64,000 nucleotides of DNA, taken from NCBI GenBank assembly GCA_034506335.1, contig JAPDPR010000006.1:29470-93469 (forward strand). The letters are read 5' to 3'. Source of the stretch: a candidate division KSB1 bacterium (GTDB lineage: Bacteria; Zhuqueibacterota; Zhuqueibacteria; JANLFK01; Oleimicrobiaceae). Position numbers and translations under genes: made by a program. Below the pieces are notes generated by a model. It was not told the origin of the DNA. It made no database searches and saw only the letters and a program-made list of their open reading frames with translations. Below, in pieces: positions 8,698 through 17,473 of the stretch. How positions within the stretch are numbered: the first letter of the stretch is position 1; every line of letters begins with the position of its first letter.

Positions 8698-9738
8698 ATG
8701 GTTGTGCTTGACGGTTCCATGGGCGAAGGCGGCGGTCAGGTGCTGCGCAGTGCGCTGACCCTCTCGCTGCTCACCGGCAGGGCCTTTGCTATTCACAATA
8801 TCCGCGCGCGGCGGCCGAAGCCGGGGCTGATGGCCCAGCACCTCAAGGCAATCGAAGCGGCAGCGGCTGTAGGCCAGGCACGGGTCGAAGGCGCGCACCT
8901 GGGCGCTACCAGCCTTCGTTTTCAACCTGGGGAGGTCATAGCAGGCAGCTTCCGCTTTGACATCGGCACTGCGGGCTCCACCTCGCTTGTGGCGCAGACC
9001 GTCGTGGTCCCCCTGGCGCGCTGCGCGGCAGGCTCGGTGCTGACCATAACCGGCGGCACGCACGTGCCGTGGAGCCCTTGCTTTCACTTCCTGAGCCTCC
9101 ATTGGCTGCCGTTGCTTGCTGCGGCCGGCTTCCGCCTCACCATGGAGATGGAGCGGGCCGGTTTCTATCCCGAAGGCGGCGGGTTGATACGCGTGCAGAT
9201 CGAGCCAGCCAGTGGTTTGAGGCCCCTGGTACGCACAGACCGCGGCGAGCTGCGCAGGGTCACAGGATTGTCCGCCGTGGCCGGCCTGGACGCCCGCATT
9301 GCCGAACGGCAACGGCAGCAGGCCCTCCGGCGGCTCGCGGAAATGGGCATTGCCGCAGAGATCGAACGCGTGGAGTTCCGGGCGCATTCTCGGGGCACCG
9401 TCCTGCTTCTCCTCGGCCAGTTTGCGGGCGGGCAATGCTGCTACTACGCCCTGGGCGCACCGGGCAAGCCCGCCGAGCGCGTGGCAGATGAGGCCGTCGA
9501 GCAGTTTGGCCGCTTTTTGGCTACCGATGCGGCCATAGACGAGTACGTGGCCGACCAGCTGGTTATCCCCCTGCTCCTTGTTCCAGACACATCCGAGTTC
9601 CGCACCGCTCGTGTTACCCGCCACCTTCTGACCAACATTGAGGTGGTTCAGGCCTTCCTTCCTGGCTCTGTTGAGGTGAGTGGCGAGGAAGGAAGCCCTG
9701 GCACCGTCCGCATAAAGGGCGCGGAAATCGGGCGCTGA
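8698..9738 (+). CDS. rtcA: RNA 3'-terminal phosphate cyclase
   Basis: A 346-residue protein, normal for RtcA. The start MVVLDGSMGEGGGQVLRSAL is the strongly conserved N-terminus of the family, followed by IRARRPKPGLMAQHLK. Near the end, IDEYVADQLVIPLLL and the His of VTRHLLTNIE fit the C-terminal part that carries the adenylated histidine. The enzyme uses ATP to convert RNA 3'-phosphate ends to 2',3'-cyclic phosphates. No rtcB ligase or rtcR regulator gene is next to it, so it is not in the classical repair operon. The ribosome site is CGGAGG. It ends against the flavin reductase gene on the other strand. Confidence 0.93.
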   Translation: MVVLDGSMGEGGGQVLRSALTLSLLTGRAFAIHNIRARRPKPGLMAQHLKAIEAAAAVGQARVEGAHLGATSLRFQPGEVIAGSFRFDIGTAGSTSLVAQTVVVPLARCAAGSVLTITGGTHVPWSPCFHFLSLHWLPLLAAAGFRLTMEMERAGFYPEGGGLIRVQIEPASGLRPLVRTDRGELRRVTGLSAVAGLDARIAERQRQQALRRLAEMGIAAEIERVEFRAHSRGTVLLLLGQFAGGQCCYYALGAPGKPAERVADEAVEQFGRFLATDAAIDEYVADQLVIPLLLVPDTSEFRTARVTRHLLTNIEVVQAFLPGSVEVSGEEGSPGTVRIKGAEIGR

Positions 9739-9802
9739 TCCGGAACCTTTTGCGAACCTGCCGAAGGAGTCCCACGCTACGACCCGACCACTGTTCGGAA
9801 CC

Positions 9803-10378
9803 TCAAAGCGTAACGCTCCGTGGCCGCCGTACGAGCGATGTGGCGTCGGTGGTCACGTACGTGTCGGCACCGAGATAAAGAGTTGGATGCACGCGCTCCG
9901 GCCGCAGCGCCCCATTGTCGTCAAAGAACTCTTCTCGGAAGTGCACCGCCTCCACGCGGCCGACAAAGAGGTCATGGTCACCGAAGGTCGCCGTGCTCTC
10001 CAGGGTGCACTCCAGGATAGCATAGGCGTCGCGCAACCCAGGCGAAGAGATCACCTGGGAGGGCTCCAGCTCAAGGCCAAACCTTGCCACCTTGTCCACC
10101 TCGGTCCCTGAGATTCGACCGCACGAGTGAACCACGTCGGCCTTCTCATTGGGCAAGAAGTTGCAGGTAAAATTCCCCGCCTCACAAATGAGTCGATGCG
10201 TGAAGCGCTTCTTGGCAATTGCCACAGCGAAAAGCGGCGGCTGAAAGGAAAGGGCCGTGTTCCAAGCGACGGCCATGAAGTTGGTGTGCTGAGCGTGGCG
10301 GACGCCTACCAGGGTGACGTTCTTCGGATAGAAATAGAGAAACTTCTCCAAATTGGTGGTGACCCGCATTTCTCCCAT
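9803..10378 (-). CDS. Flavin reductase-like FMN-binding protein
   Basis: A 191-residue protein of the flavin reductase/flavoredoxin split-barrel family. Recognised stretches are PKNVTLVGVR near residue 20, NFMAVAWNTALSFQPPLFAVAI near 33-55, and NFTCNFL near 70. These form the FMN-binding barrel. The products reduce or carry FMN and serve redox reactions; the physiological partner is not visible here. The start ATG at 10378 has AGGAG 8 bases upstream. It lies 21 bases after the glycosidase gene on the same strand, so the two may be co-transcribed. Confidence 0.8.
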   Translation of the reverse strand: MGEMRVTTNLEKFLYFYPKNVTLVGVRHAQHTNFMAVAWNTALSFQPPLFAVAIAKKRFTHRLICEAGNFTCNFLPNEKADVVHSCGRISGTEVDKVARFGLELEPSQVISSPGLRDAYAILECTLESTATFGDHDLFVGRVEAVHFREEFFDDNGALRPERVHPTLYLGADTYVTTDATSLVRRPRSVTL

Positions 10379-10399
10379 GGTCGTTTCTCCTGGCTCGTC

Positions 10400-12988
10400 T
10401 CATTGGAGACGCACCTTGACCTCATGCCGTACATACTGGTCGGAGGGGGCTTCCAGCTGCAGTCGGGCTGCATACAACCCGTCGCCGCGCCGCTCCAGGG
10501 TCAAGCCCTGTGCTTCAGTGATTGGCCGCTCGCTGTGGAGAAGCAGCTCGTACTGGCGCGCTCCGCGTCCCTCCAGAGTCAGGATGTGCCAATCGTTTTG
10601 CGATGAATGACGGATCAGCTTCAACCCCTGGGGCGGGTCGCCGACGTGCGGCGAGGGCACGGGCGGGACGAGGCTCAATCCGGCGGTATAATCGATCTCC
10701 ACGACTGCTGCGGTCTCCAACGGCAGCTTTACTGAACAGTGGACCGGCCCCAGGGAGTCGCTCGCGGTAAACGGAGTCGCCAGGCCGTTGACGCGCACTT
10801 GGTGGACCGTGGAACCGTGTGGCAAGAATGGGGCGCAGGTGAACTGGAACTGGCCTTGCCCCTCGTGGCGGCACTCGATGCGCAGGCCGCTATGGGTGCG
10901 CATGTAACGGAAATGGAAGAGGTGGTCGCCAAGCCGGTAGTTGTTTACCTCGAACTGCTTCCACGTACTGGGGACCTGGGGGCTGAATTGGACCACCCGC
11001 TGCAGCGCGTCGCCCTGCAGGCCAAGCATACCGCGCACGAGGGCGTGCACGAATTGCGAGGCCCCGAAGAGCTGGTGGGGTACTGAGGTGTCAAGGGCAC
11101 GATAGCGGTCGCCGGCGAGAAGCTCAGTGTGGTAACCGAGCGCATCGGCGGTAGTAAGTCGGGCGATGTCCATCAGATGCAGGAAGCCGGAGACGCTCCG
11201 GCCGTAACGGTACTCGGCCATGCTCACATAGCCGGTAAGAAATGGCCAGACCGCGCCGTTGTTGTAGCTGAGCGGCTCGTAGGCGGCGCTCTGGTTGGAA
11301 AGCATGCGAGTCCCCCAGTCGGTGCTCAGCTCCGCGGAGGCAAATCGGTCTAGCATGGGGGCAGCTTGCGCCGGGGGAAAGAGGCCGAAGAGAAGTGGCA
11401 CCGCCGGCCAGCTCGTGACCTCGTCGTTGACTCCGCCCTCCTTTGCCAGGGCGAAGTTAATGAGGCCTTTCTCCGGATTGGCGAAGCTGGTCTGCAAGGC
11501 GCTGAGGGCACGGGCGTACCTGGTGCGAGTGTCCCTGGCCACAGTTCCCTTGCCCAGGGCTTGAGCCATGGACTCCAGCGACCGGAGGGCCTGTACCCAA
11601 AGCCCCGCGACGTAGATGTCGGTGCGAATGTTCTGTCGCAGAGAGCCTAGCTCAGCGGCGCCCAGACCGGCCTTGCTGTTGTCCATTAGCCCGTCGCCGT
11701 CTTCGTCGCACCCCAGGCACCAGTGGTAGGCCTTGAGGAGCGACTCCCAACTAGCGCGCACAAAGGCTATGTCGCCACTGGCGCGCAGGTAGTCTGCCAT
11801 CTGCACAATGTAGAAAGGGGTGATGTCGCCATGGATGTAGCCGTATGGGTACTCTTCAAACCAGGGTAGCAGGCCGCCGGCTTGCGAGAGCTCGTGCATC
11901 ATCTTGCCATCGGCCCGCTGCCGGCGCTGCAGAAAGCGGAACGCCTCGCGCACAGTGGCAAAGTCGCCATACGCATTCATGGCCATGGAGTTCATGAACG
12001 CGTCGCCACCGAAGAACCAGGCGAAACCGGGGCGCCGACCCACCCCGGAGGTGCCATACCCAGCAACCAAGCCTCGACCCAAGTGCGGATTGTCAACAAG
12101 TCCTTTGTCCAACGCGACGCGCGCCCAATTGAAGGCCAATTCCAGTTCTGGGTCAGGCAGGTTCAGCGCCAGAAAGTCACGCTGCAAACGGTCGTAGTGC
12201 GCGCGTGTGTCCGCCAGAAGCTCCTCGGCGTGGACGAGCAGACGCCTATACGTGGCCCTCAGCCCTTCGAGGCCAGGCGTGGTGCTTCCCGCGATGACGA
12301 TAGGCAAAAAGTAGCGCGCACTCTCCCCTGGTTCCACGTGCAGGAGGAAGCGCATCGGGCTGGTCGCCAGCTCGTGCGCCGGCGGCGAGGACAAGCGTCG
12401 CCCATACGGCGAGCCGATTGCCGCCGAGTACTTAAACCTGCTTTCTGAGATGACGTAAAGCTGGTTTTCCTCGTCCCAGTAGCAGAATTGGCCCCCCATG
12501 CCGCCGGGCCACATCGGATTCAGGTCCGGGAAAAAGCTGACCACCAACGAAAGGGGGCTTTGTGTCTCCACGTCCAATAGGATGACGATCCCGGGTTCCT
12601 CCAGAGGCGTAAAGCAGGTCTGGCGCAGCGTGAAAGACGGGTCCGAATATACGATGGTCAGTGCCTCAGGCCTTACTGTGATGGTGCGGGCAATGCGCGT
12701 GGCGTCGAAGGGGTAAGCCTGTCCCTCCATAAGCACAGCAAGCTGCAACCCATGGAGTACCTTGAAGGGGTAGACCCACGCCTCAAAGATCCCCTCCTCA
12801 TGGCCGAGGAGGGCGGCCTTGCGTCCCACTGCCTCGCAATAGGTGCCCGGTTGTACTGGACGCTGAAGGGTGAGCGGTCCGTTTTCTATCGCGAACTTGG
12901 GCATTGGCTGCCACTGGTCAGGTCCGCCTAGCACCAGCCCCTGTACAGTCAGCACGGTGATGCAGAAAGCAATGGCCATACGCTTCAT
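10400..12988 (-). CDS. Secreted glycosidase, glycogen-debranching-like (alpha/alpha)6 barrel
   Basis: An 862-residue protein with a signal peptide (MKRMAIAFCITVLTVQGLVL). Residues 30-270 form a beta-sandwich domain. Residues 290-700 carry the six-hairpin barrel typical of amylo-alpha-1,6-glucosidase-like enzymes: GFAWFFGGDAFMNSMAM, DGKMMHELSQ, YPYGYIHGDITPFYI and DEDGDGLMDN are characteristic. The acidic residues in the first and later segments are the likely catalytic pair. The C-terminal 160 residues are again beta-rich. Such enzymes cleave alpha-glucans or related oligosaccharides; here the signal peptide makes a periplasmic or external role likely. The exact glycoside hydrolase family is uncertain. 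The ribosome site is GAGGGA. Confidence 0.75.
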   Translation of the reverse strand: MKRMAIAFCITVLTVQGLVLGGPDQWQPMPKFAIENGPLTLQRPVQPGTYCEAVGRKAALLGHEEGIFEAWVYPFKVLHGLQLAVLMEGQAYPFDATRIARTITVRPEALTIVYSDPSFTLRQTCFTPLEEPGIVILLDVETQSPLSLVVSFFPDLNPMWPGGMGGQFCYWDEENQLYVISESRFKYSAAIGSPYGRRLSSPPAHELATSPMRFLLHVEPGESARYFLPIVIAGSTTPGLEGLRATYRRLLVHAEELLADTRAHYDRLQRDFLALNLPDPELELAFNWARVALDKGLVDNPHLGRGLVAGYGTSGVGRRPGFAWFFGGDAFMNSMAMNAYGDFATVREAFRFLQRRQRADGKMMHELSQAGGLLPWFEEYPYGYIHGDITPFYIVQMADYLRASGDIAFVRASWESLLKAYHWCLGCDEDGDGLMDNSKAGLGAAELGSLRQNIRTDIYVAGLWVQALRSLESMAQALGKGTVARDTRTRYARALSALQTSFANPEKGLINFALAKEGGVNDEVTSWPAVPLLFGLFPPAQAAPMLDRFASAELSTDWGTRMLSNQSAAYEPLSYNNGAVWPFLTGYVSMAEYRYGRSVSGFLHLMDIARLTTADALGYHTELLAGDRYRALDTSVPHQLFGASQFVHALVRGMLGLQGDALQRVVQFSPQVPSTWKQFEVNNYRLGDHLFHFRYMRTHSGLRIECRHEGQGQFQFTCAPFLPHGSTVHQVRVNGLATPFTASDSLGPVHCSVKLPLETAAVVEIDYTAGLSLVPPVPSPHVGDPPQGLKLIRHSSQNDWHILTLEGRGARQYELLLHSERPITEAQGLTLERRGDGLYAARLQLEAPSDQYVRHEVKVRLQ

Positions 12989-13068
12989 GTCGGCATTCCC
13001 TCTCTCATTGGCGGCCGGTCCGGCCTACATAGAACGCCCTCAGCGCCCGAACGCTTCAAAGGTTCTGT

Positions 13069-13266
13069 CTACTCTCCTTGCGCCTGCTGGACCTCACCGT
13101 TTTGAGCGGCGGGCAGTTTCCGTCGGGCCAGCGTGTGCTCCGCCGTCCTTATTTGCTTCGGCGTGTAGTGAAGGCGGTCCTTGTACTTGAGAATCTTCTT
13201 GGCAACCCTCTTCTTCACAGCGTACATCCCTCCTTGTCCCAAGCTCTCTGAAGTAGTCGCGTCCAT
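13069..13266 (-). CDS. Small basic protein of unknown function
   Basis: A short frame giving 65 residues from the ATG at 13266, or 52 residues from a second ATG at 13227 (AAGGAGG lies almost against it). The core VKKRVAKKILKYKDRL and YTPKQIRTAEHTL is strongly basic and amphipathic, and ends in an acidic-polar tail. The frame extends upstream, but that part overlaps the next gene and looks non-coding. I recognise no family. The charge suggests RNA or DNA binding, which is inference only. It is on the same strand as and 52 bases downstream of the DUF5668-like membrane gene. Confidence 0.5.
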   Translation of the reverse strand: MDATTSESLGQGGMYAVKKRVAKKILKYKDRLHYTPKQIRTAEHTLARRKLPAAQNGEVQQAQGE

Positions 13267-13318
13267 GGTTTCGCCACCGTAAGGGTGGTCCGTCACCGTG
13301 ATTATAGTGCTGCCAGCC

Positions 13319-13786
13319 TTACGATTTGCGAAGCGCGGAAAGGGCAAAAAGGATGACGCCCACCAGCACCAGGACCACACCCCAGAATCTGCCCAAGAGT
13401 TGATTCAAGACCATGAAGAGCGCCGCCGCGATGATGAGCATGATGGCCACGGACAGGCTGTTGGATTCACGGGTAAGCGCATACAAGACAAGGAACGCGC
13501 CCCCAGGAGCGGCAAGGAACAGAGGCCAGAGCTGGGCCATCTTGTCCCACCCGAGCAGTGCGCAGTAGAGGAAAAGCAGGCTGGCCAGGCCCACCATGAT
13601 GCCTCCCAGAAGAAGAGAGGGGCTGCGCGGGCCGGTGAAATAGGCGGCAGCCATAGCGACGCCGATGGTCAACGGAATCAGGGGCCAGAGAGCGCTGATG
13701 CTGAATAGCTTAGTGGCGGCCAACAGAAGAACCACGCCCCCGGCTATGAGCGCTATGCCTAGAATGCGCAGGCTTGAGGACGACAT
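13319..13786 (-). CDS. Integral membrane protein, DUF5668/LiaF-N-like
   Basis: A 155-residue, very hydrophobic protein with five to six predicted membrane spans arranged as hairpins. The N-terminal pattern (LRILGIALIAGGVVLLLAA, LWPLIPLTIGVAMA) resembles the short-spaced spans of DUF5668 and the LiaF/LiaI membrane region, which sit in envelope-stress proteins. No catalytic residues are visible. The start ATG at 13786 is preceded by AAGGAGG, and that site is inside a perfect small palindrome. No two-component system lies nearby. Function is unknown. Confidence 0.7.
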   Translation of the reverse strand: MSSSSLRILGIALIAGGVVLLLAATKLFSISALWPLIPLTIGVAMAAAYFTGPRSPSLLLGGIMVGLASLLFLYCALLGWDKMAQLWPLFLAAPGGAFLVLYALTRESNSLSVAIMLIIAAALFMVLNQLLGRFWGVVLVLVGVILFALSALRKS

Positions 13787-13801
13787 AAGGAGACCCTCCT
13801 T
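13787..13801 (-). promoter_or_regulatory. Palindrome covering a ribosome binding site
   Basis: Six-base inverted repeat AAGGAG/CTCCTT with a 3-base loop ends directly next to the ATG of the DUF5668-like gene. In the mRNA the arm holds the AAGGAGG ribosome site, so a hairpin would mask it. The structure is seen; any regulation is inference. Confidence 0.4.
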
Positions 13802-13832
13802 TGATTTTGTTCGCCGTGACTTTCACCGCATG

Positions 13833-14729
13833 CTACCGCCGGAACAGACTTTTCACGATATACCCGGCTATCTGGGGATTCTCTCGGAGCCGGCGCGTCG
13901 AATACGCGTACCAGTGTTTACCATACGGCACGTACACACGCAAGCGATGGCCATCACTGACCAGGATGCTGCGGAGGTCTTCTTTTACGCCCAGGAGCAT
14001 CTGGAACTCGTACTGATCGCGGCGCAGGCCAAGGGTGTGAATGATGCGCAGCGCGTGCCAGACCAGGCGCTCGTCGTGCGTGGCGATGCCCACGTAACAG
14101 CCGTTGCGCAGCATGAGCTCCGCCAAGTAGGCAAAGTTGTAGTTGACAATCTCAGGGTCCTTCCACGCGATCTGGTGCGGTTCCACGTAGATGCCTTTGC
14201 ACAGCCGAAAATTGGCCTTGTGCCCGATGAGGCGTTCCGCATCCGCCAGGGTGCGGCGTAAGTAAGCTTGAAGCACGATGCCAACATTGTCATAGTGTTC
14301 GCGTAGGCGCAGGTAGAGGTCAATAGTATCGGAGGTGCAGGAGGAGTCCTCCATGTCGATGCGTACAAAGTTACCGTGGCGGCGTGCTTCCTCAAGGATG
14401 CCAGCTACTGTGCGGTAGCACAGGTCCTTGTCGAGCTTTAGCCCCATCTGGGTGAGTTTGAGGGAGACGTTGGCGTCCAGCTGGTGGTCGGCGATGGCCT
14501 GCAAAGTCTGCACATAGGCCTGAGCTGCTGAGGCCACCTCTTCGCGGCGAGTGACGTCTTCCCCGAGCACGTCCAGGGTAGCGCACATCCCCTGGGCGTT
14601 GAGCGTCTTGGTCACGCGAATGGCGTCTGCGAGCGTGGGGCCGGCAATGTACGGCTTGGCGAACTGCTTGACGATGAACCGGGGCACAGCGGGCATGAAA
14701 AAGACAATAAGGCGGTTCAGGAGCTTCAT
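13833..14729 (-). CDS. Proline dehydrogenase
   Basis: A 298-residue monofunctional enzyme of the PRODH (PutA catalytic domain) TIM-barrel family. It oxidises proline to pyrroline-5-carboxylate, passing electrons through FAD to quinones. Diagnostic segments are VSLKLTQMG near residue 108, RIDMEDSS near 143, FRLCKGIYVEP near 195, YEFQMLLGV near 248 and RVYVPYGKHWYAYSTRRL near 268, with the paired arginines that bind the proline carboxylate. The second enzyme of the pathway, P5C dehydrogenase, is not in the window. It is read from a consensus promoter that lies back to back with the parA promoter. Confidence 0.93.
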   Translation of the reverse strand: MKLLNRLIVFFMPAVPRFIVKQFAKPYIAGPTLADAIRVTKTLNAQGMCATLDVLGEDVTRREEVASAAQAYVQTLQAIADHQLDANVSLKLTQMGLKLDKDLCYRTVAGILEEARRHGNFVRIDMEDSSCTSDTIDLYLRLREHYDNVGIVLQAYLRRTLADAERLIGHKANFRLCKGIYVEPHQIAWKDPEIVNYNFAYLAELMLRNGCYVGIATHDERLVWHALRIIHTLGLRRDQYEFQMLLGVKEDLRSILVSDGHRLRVYVPYGKHWYAYSTRRLRENPQIAGYIVKSLFRR

Positions 14730-14777
14730 AGTCGTCGTTCTCCGAAGCTGGACTGACCTATTTCTGCGCGCAGCCGG

Positions 14778-14806
14778 AAATTACAATCTTCTGTGCGAAT
14801 TGTCAA
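14778..14806 (-). promoter_or_regulatory. Sigma-70 promoter of the proline dehydrogenase gene
   Basis: On the minus strand: TTGACA (14806-14801), 17-base spacer, TAATTT (14783-14778). It reads toward the proline dehydrogenase start at 14729. Confidence 0.75.
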
Positions 14807-14840
14807 GAGAAAAGCGCGAGTGCACGGGGCAACTTTTGTC

Positions 14841-14869
14841 TTGCTTTTCTTTCGCCAATGGATTATATT
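14841..14869 (+). promoter_or_regulatory. Sigma-70 promoter of the parAB operon
   Basis: TTGCTT (14841-14846), 17-base spacer, TATATT (14864-14869). Transcription would start near 14876, giving a leader of about 25 bases before the GTG at 14901. Confidence 0.7.
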
Positions 14870-14900
14870 AACGCCGGTTACGGGAGTGAGGGCGAGCGTC

Positions 14901-15671
14901 GTGAAACGGCACAAGGTCATCGGCATAGCCAACCAGAAAGGCGGGGTCGGCAAGACTACGACGGCGGTCAACCTTTCTGCGTGCTTGGCCGTGGCCGAGT
15001 ATCCGACCCTGCTCATCGATATCGACCCACAGGCGAACAGCACCAGCGGCCTGGGCATCGACCCGCGCTCGACGGAAGCCAACATCTACAACGTGCTCAT
15101 TGACGGGATGGATATCAACTCGGTTATTGTGCGAACCGAGTTGGAGTATCTTGACCTGGTCCCCTCTTCGATCGACCTTGTGGGTGCGGAGGTGGAATTG
15201 GTTTCGGCTATGTCCCGGGAGCACCGCCTGCGGCGCGCATTGGAAAAGTTGGCGCCCAAGTACCGGTTCGTATTCATCGATTGTCCTCCGTCGCTGGGTC
15301 TGTTGACCTTGAACGCACTGGCAGCAGCGGACTCGGTGTTGATCCCAATTCAGTGCGAATACTATGCATTGGAAGGGTTGGGGCAGCTTCTCAATACGGT
15401 GCGCTTGGTGCAGAAGCACCTGAACAGCGATCTGAAAGTAGAAGGTGTGCTATTGACGATGTTTGACAGCCGCTTGAACCTTTCCCTTCAGGTGGCCGAA
15501 GACGTGCGTCGCTATTTTGAGGGGCGGGTGTTCTCGACGGTCATCCACCGCAACGTGCGGTTGAGCGAGGCCCCGAGTTTTGGCAAGCCGATCATCCTCT
15601 ACGATGCCATCTGTACGGGGGCCGAGAACTATATGCAGTTGGCCGAGGAGATCATCAAGAATGGCTCGTAA
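14901..15671 (+). CDS. parA: Chromosome-partitioning ATPase ParA/Soj
   Basis: A 256-residue ParA. The deviant Walker A motif [16 protein letters not shown] comes right after a short N-terminus, as in chromosomal Soj proteins that lack a DNA-binding extension. [30 protein letters not shown] and [10 protein letters not shown] are the usual later motifs. I chose the GTG at 14901 because GAGGG lies 8 bases before it and the promoter is just upstream; an ATG-less extension upstream does not look conserved. ParA uses ATP-dependent nucleoid binding to move ParB-parS complexes. Its stop overlaps the parB start by 11 bases. Confidence 0.95.
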   Translation: MKRHKVIGIANQKGGVGKTTTAVNLSACLAVAEYPTLLIDIDPQANSTSGLGIDPRSTEANIYNVLIDGMDINSVIVRTELEYLDLVPSSIDLVGAEVELVSAMSREHRLRRALEKLAPKYRFVFIDCPPSLGLLTLNALAAADSVLIPIQCEYYALEGLGQLLNTVRLVQKHLNSDLKVEGVLLTMFDSRLNLSLQVAEDVRRYFEGRVFSTVIHRNVRLSEAPSFGKPIILYDAICTGAENYMQLAEEIIKNGS

Positions 15672-16524
15672 ACCCGCGCTGGGCAAAGGTCTGCGAGCGC
15701 TCATTCCGGAGATTCCTCCGGGAGATGAGCAAAGCGTGGCAGCGATCCAGGACGTGGCCGTGGAGAGCGTGCTGCCGAACCCTTTCCAGCCGCGCGAGCA
15801 CTTTGACGCCCAGGCCCTGGAGGAGCTGAAAGCCTCCATTGCCGAGAAAGGGCTGGTGCAACCCATCACTGTGCGGCGGTTTGATGGGCGCTATCAACTC
15901 ATCGCCGGGGAGCGCCGCCTCCGCGCGGTGCGCGAGCTGGGCCTCCCCACCATCCCGGCCTATGTCCTCGAGGTCCAGAGCGATGAGGAGATGCTGGAGC
16001 TTTCCATCATTGAGAACATCCACCGCGAGGATCTTAATCCCCTGGAGGTGGCGCGTGGCTACCAGCGCCTCATCGACGAGTGCCACCTGACCCAGGAGGA
16101 GGTAGCGCAGAAGGTCGGCAAAGATCGCTCCACGGTAGCCAATTTCTTGCGGCTTCTCAAACTGCCGCGCCGCATTCAAGAGAGCCTGGCAAATGGCGAG
16201 CTGAGCATGGGCCACGCGCGGGCGCTGCTTGCTCTCAACAACAGCGAAGACCAGATTCGCATCTGGCAACAGACGGTCAAGCATGCCCTCTCTGTGCGCA
16301 AGGTGGAGGAGTTGGTGCGCGGGGCCTTGCAAGGGCCTCGCTTGCCGAAAGTACCGGAGAAGGAACTTCCTCCCCAGGTGCGGGAAATGGAGAACCGGCT
16401 GCGCCACGCCTTGGCTACCCAGGTGCACATCAAGCCACGTGGGCGCAGGGGCATCATCGAGATCGAATACTATTCGGACGATGACCTGGACCGTTTGATC
16501 GGCCTGATCTGTCGCACACTGTAG
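15661..16524 (+). CDS. parB: Chromosome-partitioning protein ParB
   Basis: A 287-residue ParB that begins [16 protein letters not shown], the classic N-terminus with the Arg-containing ParA-stimulating segment. The CTP-binding ParB/Srx core is visible as [22 protein letters not shown] and the [20 protein letters not shown] segment. A helix-turn-helix ([24 protein letters not shown], near residue 145) binds parS. The C-terminal 60 residues form the dimer domain. The start overlaps parA. No good parS palindrome was found within the window. Confidence 0.95.
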   Translation: MARKPALGKGLRALIPEIPPGDEQSVAAIQDVAVESVLPNPFQPREHFDAQALEELKASIAEKGLVQPITVRRFDGRYQLIAGERRLRAVRELGLPTIPAYVLEVQSDEEMLELSIIENIHREDLNPLEVARGYQRLIDECHLTQEEVAQKVGKDRSTVANFLRLLKLPRRIQESLANGELSMGHARALLALNNSEDQIRIWQQTVKHALSVRKVEELVRGALQGPRLPKVPEKELPPQVREMENRLRHALATQVHIKPRGRRGIIEIEYYSDDDLDRLIGLICRTL

Positions 16525-16560
16525 GGCCGCGCAAACTCAAGTGGAGGAGGGCGCAGGTTC

Positions 16561-17433
16561 GTGATAAAGCACAAGCGCCACAAACGAAGTGTGTCGGTCC
16601 TTATTGTGCCGGATGACAAGGGCGAGCCCATCACTTTTACGCTCAGCAACCGACGCGTGCAATGGCTGAAAGTGGGGGCTGTGCTCTTAGGGTTCCACGT
16701 CCTTCTGGGTTTTGTGGGCTACTGGCGTTACACGGTCGTGCACGGGGAGAATCAGAAACTGACCGTGGCCAATCAGGAGCTGAAGGAAAGCACCGCGCGC
16801 ATTGCGCAGCTCAGCGCTGAGCTGGCGGCGCTGGAAGAGTCGCACAACAAGATTCGTGCGGCACTGGGTATCGGCGTGGAGACCAGGAAGGGTGGCACAC
16901 ACGGGGCCCCCGCGCGCGAGGCTATGACCCGTAGCCCGCAGGTGGCCACCGGTGGGCCAGAGTATCCCCCCCAAACCGAGCGCACCGACCGGGCTATGGC
17001 TTTCTTTGAAGACACCGGGGGCAAGGCGCATGATTATGCACGGAACTTGCCGACGCTTCTCCCGGTGCAAGGCTACCTGAGCGCCCGCTTCAGTCAAACG
17101 CCCGACGAGAAAGGCAAGACCCACCCGGGCATTGACCTGGTGGCGGATGCCGGCACGCCTATCCGCGCGGCAGCCGATGGCATAGTGGCATTTGCTGGCT
17201 GGACTCACGACTTGGGCAACATGGTGCTCCTGTATCATGGCGGTGGATTCTTCACGCTGTACGGACACGCGCGACAGCTGTTGGTCTCGTCCCGCGACTT
17301 CGTCCGCAAGGGGGACTATATCGCGCTCCTGGGGAGCTCCGGAGAAAGTTCCGGCCCTCACCTCCATTTTGAGATTTGGAAAGATGGGGTAGCCGTAGAT
17401 CCCAGAGACTATCTTTTGGCATTGAAAGACTGA
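16561..17433 (+). CDS. M23 (LytM) peptidase with N-terminal anchor and coiled coil
   Basis: A 290-residue protein starting at GTG 16561, with GGAGGAGG upstream. Order of parts: basic cytosolic head, one membrane span near residues 39-60, a coiled coil near 65-105, a low-complexity linker and a C-terminal M23 domain. The zinc ligands are seen in HPGIDLVADAGTP (H, D) and SGPHLHFEIW (HxH). Such enzymes cut peptide cross-links of peptidoglycan, and this membrane-anchored form resembles the LmdC/Csd1-type proteins that pair with bactofilins. The bactofilin gene follows 40 bases later, which supports a shape- or division-related role. Confidence 0.9.
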   Translation: MIKHKRHKRSVSVLIVPDDKGEPITFTLSNRRVQWLKVGAVLLGFHVLLGFVGYWRYTVVHGENQKLTVANQELKESTARIAQLSAELAALEESHNKIRAALGIGVETRKGGTHGAPAREAMTRSPQVATGGPEYPPQTERTDRAMAFFEDTGGKAHDYARNLPTLLPVQGYLSARFSQTPDEKGKTHPGIDLVADAGTPIRAAADGIVAFAGWTHDLGNMVLLYHGGGFFTLYGHARQLLVSSRDFVRKGDYIALLGSSGESSGPHLHFEIWKDGVAVDPRDYLLALKD

Positions 17434-17473
17434 GCTGAGCAACTGGTAGGTCGAGTAGAGGAAAGAGGTGTGC

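Noticed and set aside
7972..9624. Minus-strand frame of 550 codons opposite the PAP2-like and rtcA genes
   Set aside because: Both plus-strand genes have family support; the opposite frame has none.
12326..12345. A CACGTG with flanking TTC (TGGTTCCACGTGCAGG) as a ParB parS site
   Set aside because: The right half does not match the parS palindrome and it lies inside the glycosidase gene; most likely chance.
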